A stretch of DNA of 64,000 bases from Lamellibrachia columna (lineage: Eukaryota > Annelida > Polychaeta > Sabellida > Siboglinidae), in the NCBI GenBank assembly GCA_963662155.1, contig OY759268.1, positions 1,087,001-1,151,000 of the forward strand, read 5' to 3'. Of this stretch, positions 44,354-57,706 are shown piece by piece. Every line of letters begins with the position of its first letter. Within the stretch, counting starts at the first letter, position 1. A program made the translations under genes and the position numbers. Below the pieces are notes generated by a model. It had not been told where the DNA came from and searched no databases. It worked only from the letters and a program-made list of their open reading frames with translations.

Positions 44354-47170
44354 ACATTGCTGTCACCTTGTATTACTGTGTGTTAACATTGCTGTCCCCT
44401 GTACTACTATGTGTTAACATTGCTGTCCCCCTGTGTTACTGTGTGTTAACATTGCTGTCCCCCTGTATTACTATGTGTTAACATTGCTGTCCCCTGTAAT
44501 ACTATGTGTTAACATTGCTGTCCCCCTGTATTACTATGTGTTAACATTGCTGTCCCCTGTATTACTATGTGTTAACACTGCTGTCCCCCTGTATTACTAT
44601 GTGTTAACATTGCTGTCCCCCTGTATTACTATGTGTTAACATTGCTGTCCCCCTGTATTACTATGTGTTAACATTGCTGTCCCCTGTATTACTATGTGTT
44701 AACACTGCTGTCCCCCTGTATTACTATGTGTTAACATTGCTGTCCCCCTGTATTACTATGTGTTAACATTGCTGTCCCCCTGTATTACTATGTGTTAACA
44801 TTGCTGTCCCCTTGTATTACTGTGTTCACATTGCTGTCCCCTTGTATTACTATGTGTTAACATTGCTGTCCCCCTGTATTACTATGTGTTAACATTGCTG
44901 TCCCCCTGTATTACTATGTGTTAACATTGCTGTCCCCCTGTATTACTATGTGTTAACATTGCTGTCCCCTGTATTACTGTGTTCACATTGCTGTCCCCTT
45001 GTATTACTATGTGTTAACATTGCTGTCCCCCTGTATTACTATGTGTTAACATTGCTGTCCCCCTGTATTATTATGTTAACATTGCTGTCCCCTTGTATTA
45101 CTGTGTTCACATTGCTGTCCCCCTGTACTACTGTGTTAACATTGCTGTCCCCCTGTATTACTATGTGTTAACATTGCTGTCCCCCTGTATTATTATGTTA
45201 ACATTGCTGTCCCCCTGAATTACTATGTGTTAACATTGCTTTCCCCTGTATTATTATGTGTTAACATTGCTGTCTCCCTGTATTACTATGTGTTAACATT
45301 GCTGTCCCCCTGTATCACTATGTGTTAACATTGCTGTCTCCCTGTATTACTATGTGTTAACATTGCTGTCCCCCGTATTACTATGTGTTAACATTGCTGT
45401 CTCCCTGTATTACTATGTGTTAACATTGCTGTCCCCCTGTACTACTATGTGTTAACATTGCTGTCCCCCTGTATTACTATGTGTTAACATTGCTGTCCCC
45501 CTGTATTACTATGTGTTAACATTGCTGTCCCCCTGTATTACTATGTGTTAACATTGCTGTCCCCCTGTATTAATATGTGTTAACATTGCTGTCCCCCTGT
45601 ATTATTATGTTAACATTGCTATCCCCCTGTATTACTATGTGTTAACATTGCTATCCCCCTGTATTATTATGTGTTAACATTGCTGTCTCCCTGTATTACT
45701 GTGTTAACATTGCTGTCCCCCTGTATTACTATGTGTTAACATTGCTGTCTCCCTGTATTACTGTGTTAACATTGCTGTCCCCTGTATTACTATGTGGTAA
45801 CATTGCTGTCCCCATGTACATCTATGTGTTAACATTGCTGTCCCCTGTATTACTACGTGTTAACATTGCTGTCCCCATGTATTACTATGTGTTAACACTG
45901 CTGTCCCCCTGTATTACTATGTGTTAACACTGCTGTCCCCCTGTATTACTATGTGTTAACATTGCTGTCCCCTGTATTACTATGTGTTAACATTGCTGTC
46001 CCCCTGTATTACTATGTGTTAACACTGCTGTCCCCCTGTATTACTCTATGTTAAAATTGCTGTCCCCCTGTATTACTATGTGTTAACATTGCTGTCCCCC
46101 TGTATTAATATGTGTTAACATTGCTGTATCCATGTATTACTATGTGTTAACATTGCTGTCCCCCTGTATTATTATGTTAACATTGCTGTCCCCCTGTATT
46201 ACTATGTGTTAACATTGCTGTCCCCTGTATTACTATGTGTTAACATTGCTGTCCCCATCAACTACTATGTGTTAACATTGCTGTCCCCCTGTATTACTAT
46301 GTTTTAACATTGCTGTCCCCCTGTATTACTATGTGTTAACACTGCTGTCCCCTGTATTACTATGTTAACATTGTTGTCCCCATGTACTACTATGTGTTAA
46401 CATTGCTGTCCCCCTGTATTACTATGTGTTAACATTGCTGTCCACCTGTATTACTATGTGTTAACATTGCTGTCCCCTGTATTACTGTGTTAACATTGCT
46501 GTCCCCATGTACTACTATGTGTTAACATTTCTGTCCTCCTGTATTACTATGTTAACATTTCTGTCCTCCTGTATTACTATGTTAACATTGCTGTCCCCTG
46601 TATTACTATGTGTTAACATTGCTGTCCCCTGTATTACTATGTGTTGACATTGCTGTCCCCCTGTATTACTATGTGTTAACATTGCTGTCCCCCTGTGTTA
46701 CTGTGTGTTAACATTGCTGTCCCCCTGTATTACTATGTGTTAACATTGCTGTCCCCTGTAATACTATGTGTTAACATTGCTGTCCCCCTGTATTACTATG
46801 TGTTAACATTGCTGTCCCCTGTATTACTATGTGTTAACACTGCTGTCCCCCTGTATTACTATGTGTTAACATTGCTGTCCCCCTGTATTACTATGTGTTA
46901 ACATTTCTGTCCCCCTGTATTACTGTGTTAACATTGCTGTCCCCCTGTATTACTATGTTAACATTGCTGTCCCCTGTATTACTATGTTAACATGGCTGTC
47001 CCCCTGTATTACTATGTGTTAACATTGCTGTCCCCCTGTATTACTATGTTAACATTGCTGCCCCCCTGTATTACTATGTGTTAACATTGCTGTCCCCCTG
47101 TATTACTGTGTTAACATTGCTGTCCCCATGTACTACTATGTGTTAACATTGCTGTCCCCCTGTATTACTA
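44354..47170. repeat. 32-bp minisatellite, about 88 copies, intronic
   Basis: Units of ATTACTATGTGTTAACATTG plus CTGTCCCCCTGT. Length variants of 28-31 bp lack GTG or a C. It begins only about 30 bp from the acceptor of the NACHT exon. Stretches 44433-44639 and 46695-46901 give identical 68-residue translations including rare variants, so a segment is duplicated 2262 bp away. On the minus strand the unit contributes an A/G-rich tract, not a pyrimidine tract. Confidence 0.97.
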
Positions 47171-48724
47171 CGCGGTGGTTGTTATTTCACATTCCAGTGA
47201 CAACATTTATTTGACACACACTACCATTATGATGTGACATTCTGTACGAATCTATTTTGTTTCTTATTGGGACAAATACACGTTTCCTGATTCCTGGTAC
47301 TGGCTGTCGGTCAACTAACTGACTGTCCGTCAACTGACTGTCGGTCAACTAACTGACTGTCAGTCAATTGACTGTCGGTCAACTAACTTACTGTCAGTCA
47401 ACTGACTGTCGGTCAACCGACTCAATTAACAGCACAAACATGAATCAATCAGTTCAGTGATGTCACCTGACAGGCATAGTCAATATACAGGTTCGTGTTA
47501 GATTCTGTTCTCTCAGAGTTTACGATGACGTACGACCTTCGACTAAGTGAGATTAGTCTTGTTGCTGTTTTTATCACCTTCACTTCTGGTTTACTGCTGC
47601 ACGCCGATGAATGACACGATATGATGACACGAAATGTACTTTCCACACTCTTAAATACAATTTCAATGTCACATGGCATGTTTCTAAATGGTCAGAAATA
47701 AATCGCAATTCATTGATGTTATCCGGAGCACAGGTTTAATTTTCCACATTGTCCAGTATTGACAAGTGAAGAAACTGGAAACTTGTTGGAGCAGTGATTA
47801 TTTTTAGCTTCTGCATTGTGTCAATCACGTGCGATTAATCCAGTAAATAAACACATACCTTTGCCAGTTTTATATCAGTATAAAGAACACTTTATCACTG
47901 CTTCAGTTATATTACAAAAACAATTATTGTACATCAATCAAATTTACAAGGGACTTTAAGAATATGAGATGTCATAATTTTGTTAATGTGCTAGTTTGGT
48001 ATTGTGCTGGTTTGATGTTATAATTCATTCTTTATGTAGTCCCAAATAAACCTGTGAATTTTTCATGTTGCTTAAATACCAATTGAAATTTTTTTGGAGA
48101 AGTTAAGTTTTCTGTTTCAAAACACCGATTATGTGGATTTGGTCCATTTACCATGATCATGGAATTTGCTTTTCAAACCACTGATTCTGTGATTCCTGTC
48201 CATTTTTGGGAATTGTGGCCCTAAATATTTCCAGAGGACACATTATTCAATTGTTTTTGAAATAAACTCTATGTAGACCTAATTCATGGACGTCCAACAT
48301 TATTTAATTAGATATGTGCAATACAATTTGACCTAGTTATGTACAAGGAGATTGAACCTAATTATGCATGACATTATAAGTTTGATGTTCTGGAAGGACA
48401 TTTCATTTAAGAAAGATAAATTTGCAGGAGCAGTAAGAACCATGTTTAATTATTATGTTACATATAACAAAATCAAATATGTATGAAAGAATGCTGACTG
48501 AGGTAGTGGATATTTAACAATACTCAACAAGAATGCCCCCCAAAAGTGATAAGCTCAATATTACAAGTGGATAAGAAGTGACTGCCTTACTGAGAGTCCA
48601 ACATTTGCCTGTCAAGATTCCCACACATCATATATAAACGTGCACTAAACACTCGTTATCAACACCCATTGGCATTGCAATGTTGAAGTTTCTGAAGGTC
48701 TTTTTTAATGGAAAAGGCTATGCA
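47171..48724. other. Intronic interval with a small GTCAACTGACTGTCG repeat
   Basis: A short array of ACTGACTGTCGGTCAACTA-type units lies at 47305-47425. A weak minus-strand match to the CR1 3' UTR (counterpart of GGACTCTCGATAAGCC) lies at about 48540-48610. No exon with acceptable borders and phase was found. Confidence 0.5.
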
Positions 48725-48729
48725 TCAAT

Positions 48730-48995
48730 TTATGATGGCCACATATTGTTAATCTATATACTTAACTATTTTAATGATGGCCACATATTGTTAATCTATA
48801 TACTTAACTATTCATGATGGCCACATAGTGTTAATCTATATACTTAACTATTCATGATGGCCACATATTGTTCATCTATATACTTAACTATTCATGATGG
48901 CCACATATTCTTAATCTATATACTTAACTATTCATGATGGCCACATATTGTTAATCTATATACTTAGCTATTCATGATGGCCACATACTGCTAAC
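48730..48995. repeat. 40-bp minisatellite, about 6.5 copies, intronic
   Basis: Units CATGATGGCCACATATTGTT plus AATCTATATACTTAACTATT, with single-base variants. Confidence 0.95.
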
Positions 48996-49044
48996 CTAAT
49001 ATTTAATATTATATACTTTTGAATGAATGAATGAATATTTATGT

Positions 49045-52000
49045 GAATAGACAAATATAGTAGAAGTAGCAATGTCATTACAACATCACCTAACTATACA
49101 ATTGTCAACAACAGACAAATGTATTAGAAGTATGAATGTCATTACAACATCACATAACTATACAATTGTCGACAACAGACAAATATAGTAGAAGTAGCAA
49201 TGTCATTACAACATCACCTAACTATACAATTGTCAACAACAGACAAATGTAGTAGAAGTAGCAATGTCATTACAACATCACATAACTATACAATTGTCAA
49301 CAACAGACAAATATAGTAGAAGTAGCAATGTCATTACAACATCACATAACTATACAACTGTCAACAACAGACAAATATAGTAGAAGTATCAATGTCATTA
49401 CAACATCACCTAACTATACAATTGTCAACAACAGACAAATATAGTAGAAGTAGCAATGTCATTGCAACATCACATAACTATACAATTGTCAACAACAGAC
49501 AAATGTAGTAGAAGTAGCAATGTCATAACAACATCACATAACTATACAATTGTCAACAACAGACAAATATAGTAGAAGTAGCAATGTCATTACAACATCA
49601 CCTAACTATACAATTGTCAACAACAGACAAATGTAGTAGAAGTAGCAATGTCATTACAACATCACATAACTATACAATTGTCAACAACAGACAAATGTAG
49701 TAGAAGTAGCAATGTCATTACAACATCACCTAACTATACAATTGTCAACAACAGACAAATATAGTAGAAGTAGCAATGTCATTACAACATCACATAACTA
49801 TACAATTGTCAACAACAGACAAATATAGTAGAAGTAGCAATGTCATTACAACATCACCTAACTATACAATTGTCAACAACAGACAAATGTAGTAGAAGTA
49901 GCAATGTCATTACAACATCACATAACTATACAATTGTCAACAACAGACAAATATAGTAGAAGTAGCAATGTCATTACAACATCACCTAACTATACAATTG
50001 TCAACAACAGACAAATATAGTAGAAGTAGCAATGTCATTACAACATCACCTAACTATACAATTGTCAACAACAGACAAATGTAGTAGAAGTAGCAATGTC
50101 ATTACAACATCACCTAACTATACAATTGTCAACAACAGACAAATGTAGTAGAAGTATCAATGTCATTACAACATCACATAACTATACAATTGTCGACAAC
50201 AGACAAATATAGTAGAAGTAGCAATGTCATTACAACATCACATAACTATACAATTGTCAACAACAGACAAATATAGTAGAAGTAGCAATGTCATTACAAC
50301 ATCACATGACTATACAATTGTCAACAATAGACAAATGTAGTAGAAGTATCAATGTCATTACAACATCACATAACTATACAATTGTCAACAACAGACAAAT
50401 ATAGTAGAAGTAGCAATGTCATTACAACATCACATAACTATACAATTGTCAACAACAGACAAATATAGTAGAAGTATCAATGTCATTACAACATCACCTA
50501 ACTATACAATTGTCAACAACAGACAAATATAGTAGAAGTAGCAATGTCATTACAACATCACATAACTATACAATTGTCAACAACAGACAAATATAATAGA
50601 AGTAGCAATGTCATTACAACATCACATAACTATACAATTGTCAACAACAGACAAATATAGTAGAAGTAGCAATGTCATTACAACATCACCTAACTATACA
50701 ATTGTCAAGAACAGACAAATATAGTAGAAGTAGCAATGTCATTACAACATCACCTAACTATACAATTGCCAACAACAGACAAATGTAGTAGAAGTATCAA
50801 TGTCATTACAACATCACCTAACTATACAATTGTCGACAACAGACAAATATAGTAGAAGTAGCAATGTCATTACAACATCACCTAACTATACAATTGTCAA
50901 CAACAGACAAATGTAGTAGAAGTAGCAACGTCATTACAACATCACATAACTATACAATTGTCAACAACAGACAAATATAGTAGAAGAAGCAATGACATTA
51001 CAACATCACATAACTATACAATTGTCAACAACAGACAAATGTAGTAGAAGTAGCAATGTCATTACAACATCACGTAACTATACAATTGTCAACAACAGAC
51101 AAATATAGCAGAAGTAGCAATGTCATTACAACATCACCTAACTATACAATTGTCAACAACAGACAAATGTAGCAGAAGTAGCAATGTCATTACAACATCA
51201 CACAACTATACAATTGTCAACAACAGACAAATATAGTAGAAGTAGCAATGTCATTACAACATCACACAACTATACAATTGTCAACAACAGACAAATATAG
51301 TAGAAGTAGCAATGTCATTACAACATCACCTAACTATACAATTGTCAACAACAGACAAATATAGTAGAAGTAGAAATGTCATTACAACATCACCTAACTA
51401 TACAATTGTCAACAACAGACAAATATAGTAGAAGTAGCAATGTCATTACAACATCACCTAACTATACAATTGTCAACAACAGACAAATATAGCAGAAGTA
51501 GCAATGTCATTACAACATCACCTAACTATACAATTGTCAACAACAGACAAATGTAGTAGAAATATCAATGTCATTACAACATCACATAGCTATACAATTG
51601 TCGACAACAGACAAATATAGTAGAAGTAGCAATGTCATTACAACATCACATAACTATACAATTGTCAACAACAGACAAATATAGTAGAAGTAGCAATGTC
51701 ATTACAACATCACCTAACTATACAATTGTCAACAACAGACAAATATAGTAGAAGTAGCAATGTCATTACAACATCACATGACTATACAATTGTCAACAAT
51801 AGACAAATGTAGTAGAAGTATCAATGTCATTACAACATCACATAACTATACAATTGTCAACAACAGACAAATATAGTAGAAGTAGCAATGTCATTACAAC
51901 ATCACATAACTATACAATTGTCAACAACAGACAAATATAGTAGAAGTATCAATGTCATTACAACATCACCTAACTATACAATTGTCAAGAACAGACAAAT

Positions 52001-54478
52001 ATAGTAGAAGTAGCAATGTCATTACAACATCACCTAACTATACAATTGCCAACAACAGACAAATGTAGTAGAAGTATCAATGTCATTACAACATCACCTA
52101 ACTATACAATTGTCGACAACAGACAAATATAGTAGAAGTAGCAATGTCATTACAACATCACCTAACTATACAATTGTCAACAACAGACAAATGTAGTAGA
52201 AGTAGCAATGTCATTACAACATCACATAACTATACAATTGTCAACAACAGACAAATATAGTAGAAGAAGCAATGACATTACAACATCACATAACTATACA
52301 ATTGTCAACAACAGACAAATGTAGTAGAAGTAGCAATGTCATTACAACATCACGTAACTATACAATTGTCAACAACAGACAAATATAGTAGAAGTAGCAA
52401 TGTCATTACAACATCACCTAACTATACAATTGTCAACAACAGACAAATGTAGCAGAAGTAGCAATGTCATTACAACATCACATAACTATACAATTGTCAA
52501 CAACAGACAAATATAGTAGAAGTAGCAATGTCATTACAACATCACACAACTATACAATTGTCAACAACAGACAAATATAGTAGAAGTAGCAATGTCATTA
52601 CAACATCACCTAACTATACAATTGTCAACAACAGACAAATATAGTAGAAGTAGCAATGTCATTACAACATCACCTAACTATACAATTGTCAACAACAGAC
52701 AAATATAGTAGAAGTAGCAATGTCATTACAACATCACCTAACTATACACGTGTCAACAATAGACAAATGTAGTAGAAGTATCAATGTCATTACAACATCA
52801 CATAACTATACAATTGTCAACAACATACAAATATAGTAGAAGTAGCAATGTCATTACAACATCACATAACTATACAATTGTCAACAACAGACAAATATAG
52901 TAGAAGTAGCAATGTCATTACAACATCACCTAACTATACAATTGTCAACAACAGACAAATGTAGTAGAAATATCAATGTCATTACAACATCACATAGCTA
53001 TACAATTGTCGACAACAGACAAATATAGTAGAAGTAGCAATGTCATTACAACATCACATAACTATACAATTGTCAACAACAGACAAATATAGTAGAAGTA
53101 GCAATGTCATTACAACATCACATAACTATACACGTGTCAACAATAGACAAATGTAGTAGAAGTATCAATGTCATTACAACATCACATAACTATACAATTG
53201 TCAACAACATACAAATATAGTAGAAGTAGCAATGTCATTACAACATCACATAACTATACAATTGTCAACAACAGACAAATATAGTAGAAGTATCAATGTC
53301 ATTACAAGATCACCTAACTATACAATTGTCAACAACAGACAAATATAGTAGAAGTAGCAATGTCATTACAACATCACATAACTATACAATTGTCAACAAC
53401 AGACAAATATAGTAGAAGTAGCAATGTCATTACAACATCACATAACTATACAATTGTCAACAACAGACAAATATAGTAGAAGTAGCAATGTCATTACAAC
53501 ATCACCTAACTATACAATTGTCAACAACAGACAAATATAGTAGAAGTAGCAATGTCATTACAACATCACCTAACTATACAATTGTCAACAACAGACAAAT
53601 GTAGTAGAAGTATCAATGTCATTACAACATCACATAACTATACAATTGTCGACAACAGACAAATATAGTAGAAGTAGCAATGTCATTACAACATCACCTA
53701 ACTATACAATTGTCAACAACAGACAAATGTAGTAGAAGTAGCAATGTCATTACAACATCACATAACTATACAATTGTCAACAACAAACAAATATAGTAGA
53801 AGTAGCAATGACATTACAACATCACATAACTATACAATTGTCAACAACAGACAAATGTAGTAGAAGTAGCAATGTCATTACAACATCACGTAACTATACA
53901 ATTGTCAACAACAGACAAATATAGTAGAAGTAGCAATGTCATTACAACATCACCTAACTATACAATTGTCAACAACAGACAAATGTAGTAGAAGTAGCAA
54001 TGTCATTACAACATCACATAACTATACAATTGTCAACAACAGACAAATATAGTAGAAGTAGCAATGTCATTACAACATCACCTAACTATACAATTGTCAC
54101 CAACAGACAAATATAGTAGAAGTAGCAATGTCATTACAACATCACCTAACTATACAATTGTCAACAACAGACAAATATAGTAGAAGTAGCAATGTCATTA
54201 CAACATCACCTAACTATACAATTGTCAACAACAGATAAATGTAGTAGAAGTATCAATGTCATTACAACATCACATAATTATACAATTGTCGACAACAGAC
54301 AAATATAGTAGAAGTAGCAATGTCATTACAACATCACCTAACTATATAATTGTCAACAACAGACAAATATAGTAGAAGTAGCTATGTCATTGCAACATCA
54401 CCTAACTATACAATTGTCAACAACAGGCAAATATAGTAGAAGTATCAATGTCGTTACATCACATAACAATACAATTGT
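49045..54478. repeat. 64-bp satellite array, about 85 copies with higher-order structure
   Basis: Units AACAACAGACAAATATAGTA, GAAGTAGCAATGTCATTACA, ACATCACCTAACTATACAAT plus TGTC. Rare variants recur at exactly 1280 bp (20 units): TTGTCAAGAACAG at 50701 and 51981, ATTGCCAAC at 50761 and 52041, GAAGAAGCAATGACA at 50981 and 52261, CACGTAAC at 51071 and 52351. Another pair (CACGTGTCAACAATAGAC at about 52748 and 53132) is six units apart. So it is a satellite with 20-mer and 6-mer duplications. It lies in the intron upstream of the NACHT exon. Confidence 0.98.
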
Positions 54479-54907
54479 CGGTAAATTGGTAGGAAGTCAT
54501 TATTATTATCTTCCCTAACAAATACTTGATATATCTTCATAAAATGTAGCCTGTATGTTCCTTACTACATACGCTACTAATTATGTTAAATCCTTTAACG
54601 AACGCATTCGCTCATAAATTTTTAGCCTTTTACGTCAGTTAGAAAAGTTCGATAATATAGTTTTAGTGAATTATTTTTACACTTTTATTTATTATAGAAA
54701 ATCCAATGATTAAACATTGGATTGATCAATTGTATGCTTTTAATTCATGATGTGTGTACCTTTATATATTTTTTTATTCTAACTTATTTTACATATATTT
54801 TTACTGCACGTCATGTATGTATATTTATATATATATTTTATTCTCACTACATGTACCTCTAATGTTCAACATGTGTGTATATTTGTTTTTTTTACTTGTA
54901 TTGTATG

Positions 54908-54940
<33 letters not shown>

Positions 54941-55460
54941 GAGCTCTTGTCTGAAATAAAACGTTATTATTATATTATTATATACACTATGATAATCACA
55001 CTGAATTAATATTTTGCTGATAAACAATTATACTATAAAGAACCATTAAAGGTTTTGTATTTATGGTCTTCCATCGTATAATTTGTTTACTGTGTACAAA
55101 TTCGGATTTTTTGTCCAAAGGTTGCTGGTAACATACATCCGATTTAGTTTAGCATGGAACATTTACTTGGGTTGTCGTGTAGAGTCATCATATCAAGGTG
55201 TTGTGACAGAGAAACAACTAATCATGGGTACAATTTTAAGCTTGTACAAAATAAACCCTTTACCTATTATTTAACTTTCCAACAATGTCCACTCACACAC
55301 AGACGGTGAAAATGTGTAAGCATTTCTCTTTAGGGAAATGCATTATTCCGTGCCCTAAATACTCCCATGCAAATGCGTTTTTGTACAGGGGCGCCAAAAC
55401 CCTCAGGCACATTCATATTAATTAGGTATGCTACAGATGATTCATAGTTGCACACAGTAC
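54479..55460. other. Intronic AT-rich interval
   Basis: A (TA)n tract at about 54907-54942 and A/T-rich DNA. No exon supported. Confidence 0.55.
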
Positions 55461-55538
55461 CGTTGAGGTTTTGTTGTTGATTTGAAGCATTCTCAACTTG
55501 GGTGACTTGTTCAGCCAGTTGCTGCATTTGTTGATGAT
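55461..55538 (-). CDS. Predicted NLR 5' exon: coiled-coil segment 2
   Basis: 78 nt, acceptor CTTTCAACAG, donor CAACG|GTACTG, phase 1-1. It joins the previous G to AT (Asp) and passes a G to the NACHT exon (G+AG, Glu). It encodes DHQQMQQLAEQVTQVENASN followed by QQQNLN, a Gln-rich amphipathic stretch of heptad type that resembles the exon at 57599-57706 (LAEQVTQVEN against LVDRVTAMEE). I infer a short coiled coil before the NACHT domain. Evidence is splice-site and phase agreement only. Confidence 0.5.
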
Positions 55539-55789
55539 CTGTTGAAAGACCAACAAAACATTTCCATATTGTGATTGCATTTTCACATAAAACTCCTCAA
55601 GCATTTCATTGGCTTTATTTCCCACATGGTGAACAAACTGCAACACAATCTGAAGTGCTACAGTAAATAATGATAAAATACAAACCTCTATCACATCTAA
55701 ATCCTCAGAAACTCAAGCTCAGAGACGCATTGAAATAAAACGATTGGGTTATTTTGAAATGAAAAGGTCGGGTTATTTTGAAATGAAAG

Positions 55790-56895
55790 GGTTGGGTGGA
55801 CCGTCAATGAGCGCAGTACTACACGAAGCACTAGAGACACTACTTGAATCATGTCTATGTGAACTGTCAACGAGCGCAGTACTACACGAAGCACTAGAGA
55901 CACTACTTGAATCATGTATATGTGGAATGTCAATGAGCACAGTTCTACACGAAGCACTAGGGACACTACTTGAATCATGTCTATGTGGACTGTCAACGAG
56001 CGCAGTACTACACGAAGCACTAGAGACACTACTTGAATCATGTCTACGTGGACTGTCAACGAGCACAGTTGTACACGAAGCACTAGATACACTGCTTGAA
56101 TCATGTCTATGTGGACTGTCAACGAGCGCAGTACTACACGAAACACTATAGACACTACTTGAATCATGTCTATGTGGATTGTCAATGAGCGCAGGACTAC
56201 ACGAATCACTAGAGACACTACTTGAATCATGTCTATGCGGACTGTCAACGAGCGCAGTACTACACGAAGCACTAGAGACACTACTTGAATCATGTCTATG
56301 TGGACTGTCAATGAGCGCAGTACTACATGAAGCACTAGAGACACTACTTGAATCATGTCTATGTGGACTGTCAACGAGCGCAGTACTACACAAAGCACTA
56401 GAGACACTACTTGAATCGCTATGTGGACTGTCAATGAACGCAGTACTACACGAAGCACTAGAGACACTACTTGATTCATGTCTATGTGGACTGTCAACGA
56501 GCGCAGTTCTACACGAAGCACTAGAGACACTACTTGAATCATGTCTATGTGGACTGTCAACGAGCGCAGTACTACATGAAGCACTAGAGACACTACTTGA
56601 ATCATGTCTATGTGGACTGTCAATGAGCGCAGTTCTATACGAAGCACTAGAGGCACTACTTGAATCATGTCTATGTGGACTGTCAAAGAGCGCAGTTCTA
56701 CACGAAGCACTAGAGACACTACTTGATTCATGTCTATGTGGACTGTCAATGAGCGCAGTTCTACACGAAGCACTAGAGACACTACTTGAATCATGTCTAT
56801 GTGGACTGTCAATGAGCGCAGTTCTACAAGAAGCACTAGGGACACTACTTGATTCATGTCTATGTGGACCATCAACGAGCGCAGTACAACACAAG
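55790..56895. repeat. 63-bp minisatellite, about 17 copies, intronic
   Basis: Units CACTAGAGACACTACTTGAA, TCATGTCTATGTGGACTGTC, AACGAGCGCAGTACTACACG plus AAG. At 21 codons per unit it leaves frames of up to 427 codons open on both strands. These have no splice signals and repeat the same 21 residues. Confidence 0.97.
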
Positions 56896-57555
56896 AGTAC
56901 GGGATGGAAATAAACTCTGAGAAAAGCAAGATGACATATAGAAGGGTAATGTGGCACAAATTAGCCACAGAACGGCGCAAATATAGAACATACTGATGAA
57001 TGGAGAACGCATCATCTCCACTGAGGCCGACTCAACCGAGGAAATACCCACAAAAATAAATTTGGTGACATCACCCATAGAAAAACTCAGGAAGATCTCC
57101 AATAACAATAGCATTAAAAAAACTACAACAAATATCAGAAATACGGTCGCACCAGTGCTGACATCCGGGTGTGAAAGCTGGACCCTGAAAACCTAGTCCG
57201 AAAGAAGAATAGTCTCATTTCACACATAGATCACCTAACAAATGAATATGTAACGTGGGCCATCAATGAAGTTACAGGACGATAAGAGTCACTCGTGACT
57301 CAGATGATAACAAATGACAGTTGTTCAGCCACACATTGAGGCATAACACACATGTAAAGGAGATCATGCTAGGCACGGTCAACAAAGACGAGGCAGACCA
57401 CCAGAAATATGGATCGACATCTTCCAAGAAAGGACAAGTCTGGCGCCATGAGTGCTCTTTGATGCTGCTCACAATCATGCCAGATGGAGGACGGGTTCTG
57501 CCGAGGCTTTCTTATGCACACCTCCACGTTCGGCCGGTCAAGGTTGAGTGAGCGA
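56896..57555 (+). pseudogene. RTE-like LINE, reverse transcriptase C-terminal relic
   Basis: The plus strand reads YGMEINSEKSKMTYRR, INGERIISTEADSTEE, then VAPVLTSGCESWTLKT (57145-57196), and further TLRHNTHVKEIMLGTVNKDE (57330) in another frame. These match the post-RT order of RTE-like elements (YGMEIN.EKTK, LYGCESWTL, LRHNTLVKEIMLG). Several stops and frameshifts. It is fused directly to the 63-bp array and lies in an NLR intron. A small minus-strand piece with the same TAATGTGGCACAAATTA word is at about 58890-58975. Confidence 0.75.
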
Positions 57556-57598
57556 GACAGCGAGTGAATGAGACATGTAGCACGACAATACACATTAC

Positions 57599-57706
57599 CT
57601 TCGCCGAGTTCCTCTGAAGTTGCTGTATTCTCTTCCATCGCAGTGACCTGGTCAACCAGCTCTTCTGTATTCTCTTCCATCGCAGTGACCCGATCAACCA
57701 GTTCCT
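57599..57706 (-). CDS. Predicted NLR 5' exon: coiled-coil segment 1
   Basis: 108 nt, acceptor TTTTCTCAACAG, donor GCGAAG|GTAATG, phase 1-1. It encodes an internal two-fold repeat, EELVDRVTAMEENT then EELVDQVTAMEENT, followed by ATSEELGE. The 42-bp unit is duplicated almost exactly. Leu, Val and Met at heptad positions indicate a coiled coil that could drive oligomerisation of the NLR. Phase fits both the 55461-55538 exon and the candidate exon at 62580-62672. Confidence 0.55.

Larger units (their letters stand above)
37868..57706 (-). other. NLR-type immune receptor gene locus (NACHT-LRR)
   Basis: Minus-strand gene model, 5' to 3': 57706-57599, 55538-55461, 44321-42647, 40681-40607, 39903-39814, 39471-39388, 38913-38830, 38368-38270, 38165-37868. 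All introns are GT/AG. Junctions before the NACHT exon are phase 1 and those after it phase 2, so the frame is continuous. The product has a short coiled coil, a NACHT STAND ATPase with winged-helix region, five ribonuclease-inhibitor-type LRRs and a helical C-terminal tail. Such proteins are cytosolic sensors that oligomerise on ATP binding. An extra 5' exon may lie at 62580-62672, and the true start was not found. The 11.1-kb intron upstream of NACHT is mostly satellite. The NACHT and LRR part is secure; the 5' coiled-coil exons are inferred from phase and splice sites. Confidence 0.75.

Noticed and set aside
49045..54478. CRISPR array or tRNA cluster
   Set aside because: No spacers and no tRNA fold; a plain 64-bp satellite.
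55697..56980. Minus-strand frames of about 400 codons and a plus-strand frame of 244 codons
   Set aside because: All are readings of the 63-bp array; identical 21-residue periods on both strands.
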